The position numbers and the translations under genes were made by a program. A DNA stretch of 21,109 bases from JANLHG01 sp964359745 (GTDB lineage Bacteria; Patescibacteriota; Minisyncoccia; Phycocordibacterales; PALSA-1337), in assembly GCA_964359745.1 (NCBI GenBank), contig CAYHTR010000006.1:1-21109 (forward strand), given 5' to 3'. The notes under the pieces were generated by a model. The model was not told the DNA's origin, did not search any database, and worked only from the letters and a program-made list of their open reading frames with translations. Position 1 is the first letter of the stretch. Each line of letters starts with the position of its first letter. Positions 15,711 through 21,109 of the stretch are shown piece by piece.

Positions 15711-15747
15711 ACCCTCCTTTTTTAAAGGAGGGTTGGGGTGGATTTTT
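15711..15747. repeat. nested palindromic repeat, copy 2 (right end of DUF559 unit)
   Basis: Inner palindrome ACCCTCCTTT / AAAGGAGGGT (15711-15720/15724-15733) followed by outer arm GGGGTGGATTTTT (15735-15747), the inverse of the copy 1 outer arm. The left outer arm is absent here, as expected if copies 1 and 2 are the two ends of one unit. It supplies the last codons and stop of thrS. Confidence 0.8.
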
Positions 15748-17482
15748 CCACTATCTCATTTTCCAATTTTTTTACCACTTCCCCTTCAGTCATTTGTCCT
15801 AAACTTCCCCTATCTCTAGATTCAAGAGTGACTTTTCCTGCTGAAATATCTTTATCGCCAATTACAATCCAGTAAGGTATTTTTTCGTTTTTTGTTTCGC
15901 GAACTTTTTTGCCGAGATTTAAGTCGCGACCATCAAACTTAGAGCGAATACCCGCATTCAAAAGCGTCTTGTGAACTTTTTCCGCATACTCATTATGCGA
16001 TTCTCGCACAGGAATAACTTTGACTTGCACAGGCGATAACCAAAGAGGAAAATTGCCAGCATAATGTTCTATCAGTATCCCAAAAAATCTCTCAAAAGAT
16101 CCGAATATGGCAACATGAAGTACTACAACACGATGTTTTTTACCATCTTCTCCAATATAATTCATATCAAAATTTTCTGGTTGATTGAAATCAAGTTGAA
16201 TTGTTGTCAGTTGCCATTCGCGACCGATTGAATCTTTAACTTTTATATCAATCTTCGGTCCATAAAAAGCTGCTTCGCCTTCTTTTATTTCAAATGGAAC
16301 TGCCCACTTTTTTACTTGTTCAATTAAAATTTCTTCAGCTTTTTGCCAAATAGAATCATCGCCAAAATATTTACTTTTATTTTTTAAATCACGAACAGAA
16401 ATTTCCACTTTATAATTGTTAAAGCCAAACAAACTATACACTCTCTGCATCAATCCTAAAATCATTTCTATTTCCGTTTCAATCTGGTCTTGACGAATAA
16501 AATGATGAGTATCATCTTGAGTTAAACTTTTAACACGAAAAAGACCGGATAACTCACCGCTTTTTTCATTACGATACACGGTCGTATTTTCAGCAATTCT
16601 ATATGGTAAATCTTTATATGTGTGTTGTTCAGCGTTGTATATTTCAAAATGATGTGGACAATTCATTGCTTTCATCACAAATTCCTCGCCTGTGCTATCT
16701 TTCATAATTGGCATCATTGCGTCGTATTTTCCGAGATGACCGCTACGAATATAAAGCTCTTTTTTTGCAATGTGGGGTATAGTCACAAATGAATATCCAA
16801 GTTTTTCTTTTTCTTGACGGATAAAGTTTTCTAATTCGGTTCTAATTATATTTCCTTTTGGCAAATACATAGGAAGTCCCTTTCCAACCAAGTCTGAAAT
16901 TACGAATAAACCCATTTCTTTTCCAATTTTTCTATGGTCCCTTTTTTCCGCTTCAATTATCATTTTTTCGTACTCCTCTAATTTTTCTTTCGTTTCAAAT
17001 GCTAATCCATAAATACGAGTTAGCATTTTATTTTTCTCATCACCTCGCCAATAAGCACCGGCAATTCTGGATAATTTCCAGCCAGCATTTTTCAAATCAT
17101 TTATATCCTCAATATGTCCACCTCTGCATAAATCCGTAAAATCTCCAGAAGTGTAAAGAGTGATTTTTTGATTATTTTTTACAATTTCATCTATAAGTTC
17201 CAACTTATATAAATTGTCTTTAAAATGATTTCTTGCTTCTTTTTCAGTTACTTCTTTTTCTTCAAATGATTTCCATTTTTTCAAAATTTCTCGCATTTTC
17301 TTTTCAATACTAAGTAAATCCTTATCTGAGATAGGAACAACAAATTGAAAATCATAATAAAAACCATTATCAATAGCCGGACCTATGGTATTTTTTGCGT
17401 CAGGCCACAATTCCAAAACTGCTGCAGATAAAAGATGGGCTAACGAATGGCGGATATGAGATAATTTTTGTTCTGAAAGCAT
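15722..17482 (-). CDS. thrS: threonyl-tRNA synthetase lacking the TGS domain
   Basis: Charges tRNA-Thr. 586 residues against about 640 in E. coli: it starts directly at the editing domain (HSLAHLLSAAVLELWP, with the HxxxH pair) and lacks the N-terminal TGS domain. The editing-site LCRGGH motif is present. Catalytic core: MNCPHH (zinc Cys), YRNEKSGELSGLFRVKSLTQDDTHHF (motif 2), and HVAIFGSFERFFGILIEHYAGNFPLWLSPVQV (motif 3), then the anticodon-binding domain. Start ATG 17482 is supported by TATAAT six bases upstream. The last residues KSTPTLL and the stop are encoded by repeat copy 2, which appears to have replaced the original end. Confidence 0.96.
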   Translation of the reverse strand: MLSEQKLSHIRHSLAHLLSAAVLELWPDAKNTIGPAIDNGFYYDFQFVVPISDKDLLSIEKKMREILKKWKSFEEKEVTEKEARNHFKDNLYKLELIDEIVKNNQKITLYTSGDFTDLCRGGHIEDINDLKNAGWKLSRIAGAYWRGDEKNKMLTRIYGLAFETKEKLEEYEKMIIEAEKRDHRKIGKEMGLFVISDLVGKGLPMYLPKGNIIRTELENFIRQEKEKLGYSFVTIPHIAKKELYIRSGHLGKYDAMMPIMKDSTGEEFVMKAMNCPHHFEIYNAEQHTYKDLPYRIAENTTVYRNEKSGELSGLFRVKSLTQDDTHHFIRQDQIETEIEMILGLMQRVYSLFGFNNYKVEISVRDLKNKSKYFGDDSIWQKAEEILIEQVKKWAVPFEIKEGEAAFYGPKIDIKVKDSIGREWQLTTIQLDFNQPENFDMNYIGEDGKKHRVVVLHVAIFGSFERFFGILIEHYAGNFPLWLSPVQVKVIPVRESHNEYAEKVHKTLLNAGIRSKFDGRDLNLGKKVRETKNEKIPYWIVIGDKDISAGKVTLESRDRGSLGQMTEGEVVKKLENEIVEKSTPTLL

Positions 17483-17488
17483 GAGGGT

Positions 17489-17494
17489 ATTATA
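17489..17494 (-). promoter_or_regulatory. -10 element of thrS
   Basis: TATAAT on the minus strand, six bases before ATG 17482. No T-box leader is possible since the expected transcript starts at the ATG and the DNA upstream is repeat copy 3. Confidence 0.55.
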
Positions 17495-17508
17495 ACATCC
17501 CCCAATTC

Positions 17509-17566
17509 AAAATCCACCCCTTTGAGTTCCCCTCCTTTATAAAGGAGGGGTTTGGGGAGGATTTTT
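17509..17566. repeat. nested palindromic repeat, copy 3 (solo)
   Basis: 58 bases: outer arm AAAATCCACCCC, spacer, perfect inner palindrome with arms CCCCTCCTTTA / TAAAGGAGGGG, then GGGGAGGATTTTT. The outer arms pair with one mismatch. It ends three bases from the stop of the four-helix-bundle gene and could also act as a terminator (hairpin then T-run). Nearly identical to copy 4 and in the same orientation. Confidence 0.85.
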
Positions 17567-17569
17567 ATT

Positions 17570-18001
17570 TCATTTCTTCAACCTCACTAGATTCTGGTCC
17601 GCTTGCCGAAACTTCTGCCAAGATTTTTCCAAACGAAACATTTTACCTCGCACATCCATATACCGTCGAGAAATATCTAAAAGCATTTCTGCTGGAATTT
17701 TATTTCCATAAATACCAACCGCCTGTTCAAGATATACAATCATTTTATTACAGCCTTGCATAGCTTTTTCAATAGTCGCAACTGCCATATTAAAATCCGA
17801 GAAACGCATGCTGTGCGACTCAGCAATATAAAGTGGAATTGATAATGCACAATTAGTCATACCCTCAAGTAAATCATAGTGAAGTTTTACAAGTTGCGGT
17901 TTTATATCGGTTGAAAAAATAACCGCACATTCAAGAGTTTTTTGATAAACTTCCAGATCTCGAAAACTTCGTATTGGTTTTTTAGGGGTAAATTTGAACA
18001 T
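17570..18001 (-). CDS. Avd/S23-like four-helix-bundle protein
   Basis: 143 residues. SFRDLEVYQKTLECAV at the N-terminus and ALSIPLYIAESHSMRFSDF, then ATIEKAMQGCNKMIVYLEQA, follow the pattern of the 23S-rRNA-intervening-sequence / Avd family (sFrdLevYqka...SIPxxIAEg...L), small pentameric four-helix bundles with a basic surface. Avd members assist reverse transcriptases in diversity-generating retroelements, but no reverse transcriptase is in this window. ATG 18001 overlaps the stop of the upstream nuclease gene by 1 base (TGATG), so the two are translated together and probably act together. The C-terminus is basic (KSWQKFRQADQNLVRLKK). Specific role unknown. Confidence 0.75.
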   Translation of the reverse strand: MFKFTPKKPIRSFRDLEVYQKTLECAVIFSTDIKPQLVKLHYDLLEGMTNCALSIPLYIAESHSMRFSDFNMAVATIEKAMQGCNKMIVYLEQAVGIYGNKIPAEMLLDISRRYMDVRGKMFRLEKSWQKFRQADQNLVRLKK

Positions 18002-19179
18002 CAGATTATTTTAGCTTTAAGCAAGTCAATGCCGGCATCGGAACGTGGAATCTCGACCTTATTCCCATCCCTAAACACAACATTTCGCTTGCGCTTGTAA
18101 TTCATTTTTTTAACAACATGAAGTGGATAAAATTCAAAATAATCTTTTTCGTCAAACCACCCGCACTTAAATTCAAAAAGACGGAGTCCAGTCAACCGAC
18201 TCATAGCTAAAGCATACCATGTCAATTGCTCAATAGGCTGTTCTTTAGAAGCATTTGGTTTGTAATCAAGCAAGTGTACGCAACCGTTTCTAATTTGGAT
18301 AAAATCAATATGACCCGTCAGCAATTTTGGTGTCGGTTCTGGCCGTTTCTTTCCTTTTAATTCAACCAAACCATCATCGCTAATTTTGAATTTTAACACA
18401 TTTTCCATATGTTCGACATCTTCCTTTCTTATATAAACCGGCACTTCGGTTGCAACCGTTACCGAATCATTGGCAATAAAAAATCTCTGCAATTCCTCGT
18501 GACGCTCTTTATTGTTTGTAACCGCCCGCAAAACAAACTCTGCAAGATGATTAGCAAAATTCGTTTTTGACTTCACAATCATATCCGCTTTGTCAAATTT
18601 GCTCTTGATTTCCGACATTCGCCCGCCTTCCGAAAAATATTGATGCGGAGTTTCGGTGGCAACACTATCCAAATATTCTTTAAGCGGTTTAAGATTTCTG
18701 TTTCGAAATTCCTCCAGCATCAAGTAGGTCTTGGCTCGATGGTAGCGGAACCGATATAGTTGCCGATGTGCCATAGTAACCACTTCAACCGTTTCTGTCG
18801 GCTTGCAATATTTAACTGCCCACGAGCGCAATCTTTCATATCGACACAACGGCTTATATTCCTCAATCCACCCCGAAAGCGTCTGTGGGTCCGGTGCTGA
18901 ACCGAATTTTTTCTTGACCAATGCACAAGCGTACTCGAGAGTGAAGCCGAGATTATAATAACTCATACTTTCAATAATTATCCGAAGCGGAAACTTTTTA
19001 CCTTTGATATCCCGTGCGGTAAATGTACGACCACAAAGCGGATTCCGACAAAGATACATTTGTGCTTCGCCAAACTTATTTTTTCTCACACCTCGCTTGA
19101 CAAAATCAACTGATTCGCAATAAGGGCAAAGTTCTGCTGGCTTTTGAATAATTGACTCAATGTCTGTATCTTTTAGCAT
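18001..19179 (-). CDS. zinc-ribbon/HTH protein fused to a RecB-like PD-(D/E)XK nuclease
   Basis: 392 residues, an unusual domain combination. Zinc ribbon: C18-x2-C21...C44-x4-C49 followed by GRTFT, as at the N-terminus of IS1-type transposases. Helix-turn-helix 64-108: SMSYYNLGFTLEYACALVKKKF...DPQTLSGWIEEY, also transposase-like. Middle region 110-235 is basic and helical with no recognised motif. Nuclease domain about 240-355: E245 (TEVPV), GHID with D292, LLDYK with D305 and K307, and QLTWYA (Q318, Y322), the motif set of RecB/Cas4-type PD-(D/E)XK enzymes. All catalytic residues appear present, so it should cut DNA at or near a site its N-terminus recognises (inference). Sampled G+C is higher than in neighbouring genes. 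First gene of an operon with the four-helix-bundle gene; flanked by repeat copies 3 and 4. Confidence 0.8.
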   Translation of the reverse strand: MLKDTDIESIIQKPAELCPYCESVDFVKRGVRKNKFGEAQMYLCRNPLCGRTFTARDIKGKKFPLRIIIESMSYYNLGFTLEYACALVKKKFGSAPDPQTLSGWIEEYKPLCRYERLRSWAVKYCKPTETVEVVTMAHRQLYRFRYHRAKTYLMLEEFRNRNLKPLKEYLDSVATETPHQYFSEGGRMSEIKSKFDKADMIVKSKTNFANHLAEFVLRAVTNNKERHEELQRFFIANDSVTVATEVPVYIRKEDVEHMENVLKFKISDDGLVELKGKKRPEPTPKLLTGHIDFIQIRNGCVHLLDYKPNASKEQPIEQLTWYALAMSRLTGLRLFEFKCGWFDEKDYFEFYPLHVVKKMNYKRKRNVVFRDGNKVEIPRSDAGIDLLKAKII

Positions 19180-19185
19180 AAAAGT

Positions 19186-19194
19186 ATTATATCA
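19186..19194 (-). promoter_or_regulatory. extended -10 element of the nuclease operon
   Basis: TGATATAAT on the minus strand, six bases before ATG 19179. It overlaps the repeated GCGTGATAT motif, so a protein bound there would block transcription. Confidence 0.6.
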
Positions 19195-19262
19195 CGCGTA
19201 TATTTTATAAAAATATCACGCTTTTCTTGAGTTTTTATCTAAAACACTGTCATTCGTGATAT
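19189..19262. promoter_or_regulatory. iteron-like operator upstream of the nuclease operon
   Basis: ATATCACGC occurs at 19189-19197 and again at 19213-19221, exactly 24 bases apart, and its inverse CGTGATAT is at 19255-19262. The first copy overlaps the -10. Likely a binding site for a repressor; the zinc-ribbon/HTH nuclease itself is a natural candidate (inference). Confidence 0.5.
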
Positions 19263-19275
19263 TTTTTTGGAGTAC

Positions 19276-19334
19276 AAAATCCACCCCTTTAAGTTCCCCT
19301 CCTTTATAAAGGAGGGGCTGGGGAGGATTTTTTT
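19276..19334. repeat. nested palindromic repeat, copy 4 (solo)
   Basis: 59 bases, differing from copy 3 by one substitution (G/A in the left spacer), a small change after the inner palindrome and the length of the T-run. Same orientation as copy 3, so the nuclease operon lies between direct repeats. Its T-run overlaps the TAA stop (19333-19335) of the fibre gene. Confidence 0.85.
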
Positions 19335-21109
19335 ATGGAATCGGAGTTGGTGTCACTTCTGGTGTCGGTGCCGGAGTCACTTCCGGAATTGGTGTTACTT
19401 CAGGAGTCGGAGTTTCAGCTCCGACGTTCTGCGAAGCAGGAGTCGGAGTCCCGACAACTTCGTTCGTCGGGATTGGACTTGGTGTAGGTGTCTCTGTAGG
19501 TGTTAGAGTTACTTCTGGTGTACTTGATGCTACTACTGGTTCAGGAGTCACACTTGGAGTACTGGAAGCAATAGCTCCGACGCCCTGTGGAACAGGGGTC
19601 GGAGTTCCGACAACTTCGTTCGTCGGAAGTGTTGAAGTTCCAGTGCCGACGTTGCCCGACGTTGAGCTCTGACTCGCTCCTCCTCCCGCTTGCACAAGTA
19701 ACGCCTTGAGCTGGTCTTTATTTATGCAAACATCATCAACACATAATTTTTCTTGAATATGAATATCTTTTACAAACACTGATTTTATATTTGTCACTGC
19801 ATCAGCCAAAAGTGTTAATATCTTTTCAAAAATAAATTGAATAAATGATGGTGAATTTTCCAGTGCCGAAATTGCTGTTGTTGAAGCTACCACTGATTCC
19901 AGTGCCGAAACCCTTGTCTCTATGATTTCAATTTTCTTCTGCTGTTCCTGCACGCCCGCCAAAATAAATGTTGCGAGTTTGTAAACATCAACTCCCTTGC
20001 CCCCCACTGATAGAACTTCTACCGGCGCTTCTTCAGCAATAAGGCCTAAACGAAGAGGATTTGCACTACTTTCGCTGTTGTAACGATACTCGGCAATTTT
20101 GATATTTTTGATTCTATCAAGCACGCTTGACTTATCGCTTTCACTTAAATATTTAATATCTTTTTTCGCGATGCGAGTGGAAATATTTACGAAAGATGTC
20201 GCCGCTACATCACCCATAACTTGCATTTTGTATTCTGGTGTAGAAGTTCCAATACCGATATTACCTTGACTGTCTACAATAATTGCTGAAACTACTCCCG
20301 CTTCAATATCAGCGATTGTGGAAGTAGCCGAAGCTAACGAACCTGCAATTCCAACAAGATTAGTTTGTTGTTCCTGTATCGCTTTTGTCAAAATTGGCGT
20401 AAGTTTAGAATAGTCAATGTTAGCTGGAAGTCCTTGTGAATCATATCCCACCACTTCAGGCACAACACTCGCCATTTCTTCTGCAATAAAACCAACTTGT
20501 GAATTTGTTCCAATTCCAACTTCTGATTTGTAATTAAATGTCACAGGACGCATAGCCATAACATTAGCCAGACCGCGTTCAATAGTCAGGTCTTGCACAT
20601 TGTCCTTGTAGCGAATAGAAGAAGTGGTACAAGCGGAGGTGGAAGTTGAAAGATTTCCTCCAGATGAACAAACATATGCAGTTCCAGCACTAGCAGGAAG
20701 TAAAGGAAAGGCCACACTGCCTCCAACTGCTAAAAGAGCACTGGGACTCGTCGTCCCTATGCCGACGTTGCCGTTTGTATTTATCATCAACCTCGTTGCA
20801 CTATTTTTAACATCATAGATTTCAAAAGCAGGAGAAACGGTAATCGCAGCACCTATTTTCCAACTATTCGTCGTAGAGTGATTAGTTCTGAATGCAATGT
20901 TAGCCGACGCTCCTCCACTAAGAGTACTATCTAATATCAACATCGGATTCGCTCCAATGTCCGTCGTTTCCGTAATCGTAAGTTTGGAACTCGGACTCGT
21001 CGTCCCGATGCCGACGTTGCCGGTGCTTGTGATTTTCATTACTTGAGCCGCATTCGTGAAAATATCCAAACTGTCATCACTGTTTTGATACCTTATTTGT
21101 CCTTGTGAG
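19333..21109 (-). CDS. fibre-like surface protein with GIGT repeats, two S74 chaperone domains and a Thr/Pro-rich tail (5' end outside window)
   Basis: Open to the window edge, so the N-terminus is missing; a TTG at 21069 is not a real start because the frame continues upstream as GQIRYQNSDDS. Order: GNVGIGTTSP repeats (about 21030-20990 and 20780-20735), a first S74 intramolecular-chaperone domain starting SSIRYKDN (20622; the Ser and Lys five apart are in place), another GNIGIGTSTP repeat (near 20270), a second S74 domain starting STRIAKKDI (20181; Ser-Lys spacing again five), a coiled coil (QEQQKKIEIIETRVSALES), then about 100 residues of Thr/Pro/Val-rich tail. S74 domains trimerise and self-cleave in phage tail fibres and spikes. 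In these bacteria such proteins are probably cell-surface fibres (inference). The tail's coding DNA has duplicated hairpins. Confidence 0.85.
   Translation of the reverse strand, partial: SQGQIRYQNSDDSLDIFTNAAQVMKITSTGNVGIGTTSPSSKLTITETTDIGANPMLILDSTLSGGASANIAFRTNHSTTNSWKIGAAITVSPAFEIYDVKNSATRLMINTNGNVGIGTTSPSALLAVGGSVAFPLLPASAGTAYVCSSGGNLSTSTSACTTSSIRYKDNVQDLTIERGLANVMAMRPVTFNYKSEVGIGTNSQVGFIAEEMASVVPEVVGYDSQGLPANIDYSKLTPILTKAIQEQQTNLVGIAGSLASATSTIADIEAGVVSAIIVDSQGNIGIGTSTPEYKMQVMGDVAATSFVNISTRIAKKDIKYLSESDKSSVLDRIKNIKIAEYRYNSESSANPLRLGLIAEEAPVEVLSVGGKGVDVYKLATFILAGVQEQQKKIEIIETRVSALESVVASTTAISALENSPSFIQFIFEKILTLLADAVTNIKSVFVKDIHIQEKLCVDDVCINKDQLKALLVQAGGGASQSSTSGNVGTGTSTLPTNEVVGTPTPVPQGVGAIASSTPSVTPEPVVASSTPEVTLTPTETPTPSPIPTNEVVGTPTPASQNVGAETPTPEVTPIPEVTPAPTPEVTPTPIP
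19419..19472. repeat. double-hairpin coding repeat, unit A
   Basis: Hairpin 1: CTCCGAC g TTCTGC gaa GCAGGA GTCGGAG (19419-19448). Hairpin 2: TCCCGAC, ten-base loop, GTCGGGA (19449-19472). Codes on the minus strand for PTNEVVGTPTPASQNVGA. Confidence 0.7.
19575..19628. repeat. double-hairpin coding repeat, unit B
   Basis: Hairpin 1: CTCCGAC g CCCTGT gga ACAGGG GTCGGAG (19575-19604). Hairpin 2: TTCCGAC, the same ten-base loop as unit A, GTCGGAA (19605-19628). Arms that differ from unit A change on both sides. Codes for PTNEVVGTPTPVPQGVGA. Confidence 0.7.

Noticed and set aside
18001..19179. Reading the zinc-ribbon/HTH gene as an ordinary IS1-type transposase
   Set aside because: No DDE catalytic pattern; the C-terminal half carries RecB-like PD-(D/E)XK motifs instead, and there are no terminal inverted repeats right at the gene ends.
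15334..19334. CRISPR array from the repeated palindromic units
   Set aside because: Only four copies with very unequal spacing (0.4 to 1.8 kb), gene-containing intervals and varying inner palindromes; no regular short spacers.
19267..19506. Plus-strand frame rich in Arg/Cys/Trp opposite the fibre tail
   Set aside because: Mirror of the Thr/Pro repeat codons on the coding strand; composition is an artefact.
17570..21109. Diversity-generating retroelement, because an Avd-like protein lies near a surface fibre gene
   Set aside because: No reverse transcriptase (YxDD) is encoded in the window, and I saw no template/variable repeat pair with adenine-specific differences.

Overview
The window looks like chromosomal DNA from a member of the Candidate Phyla Radiation (Patescibacteria, most like the Parcubacteria). 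It is AT-rich and very compact: genes overlap or are 3-30 bases apart. Most transcription units start at an ATG that sits 6-9 bases after a -10 hexamer, with no Shine-Dalgarno sequence. The threonyl-tRNA synthetase lacks its TGS domain, and there are S74/GIGT-repeat surface proteins of a kind common in these genomes. The lineage is an inference from gene content and style; there is no rRNA in the window to confirm it.

Layout. 1-1777 (-): FtsH protease, cut by the window start. 1804-2650 (+): smpB and tmRNA, the trans-translation pair. 2600-4865 (-): a polyprenyl-phosphate glycosyltransferase whose last codons lie antisense to the tmRNA 3' end, preceded by a GT-C-like membrane protein. 4891-6204 (+): a PMT-type protein O-mannosyltransferase. 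6225-7855 (+): a cardiolipin-synthase-like phospholipase D protein and a VTT/DedA-like membrane protein. 7894-8955 (+): infC-rpmI-rplT. 8967-9536 (-): RNase HII. 9540-12689 (+): DNA polymerase III alpha. 12735-13305 (+): a type II toxin-antitoxin pair. 13320-14291 (+): GAPDH. 14340-15335 (+): a secreted, Thr/Asn-rich, PKD-like, membrane-anchored surface protein.

The last third (15.3-21.1 kb) is accessory in character. It holds four copies of a nested palindromic repeat (outer arm AAAATCCaCCCC, inner arm CCCCTCCTTTA). One pair brackets a broken DUF559/Vsr-like endonuclease gene (15405-15691). A second, nearly identical pair brackets a two-gene operon (17570-19179): a transposase-type zinc-ribbon/HTH protein fused to a RecB-like PD-(D/E)XK nuclease, followed with a 1-base overlap by an Avd/S23-like four-helix-bundle protein. 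This operon is the best candidate for an undescribed system. It has a higher G+C than its neighbours and an iteron-like operator over its promoter. Between the bracketed units is thrS. The window ends in a large fibre-like protein with GIGT repeats, two tandem S74 chaperone domains and a Thr/Pro-rich tail whose coding DNA contains duplicated hairpins with compensatory changes.

Possible joint roles: the two glycosyltransferase genes plus the PMT form a plausible surface-protein O-glycosylation route, and the Thr/Ser-rich surface proteins in the same window are natural substrate candidates. FtsH and SmpB/tmRNA share a divergent promoter and are linked by protein quality control.
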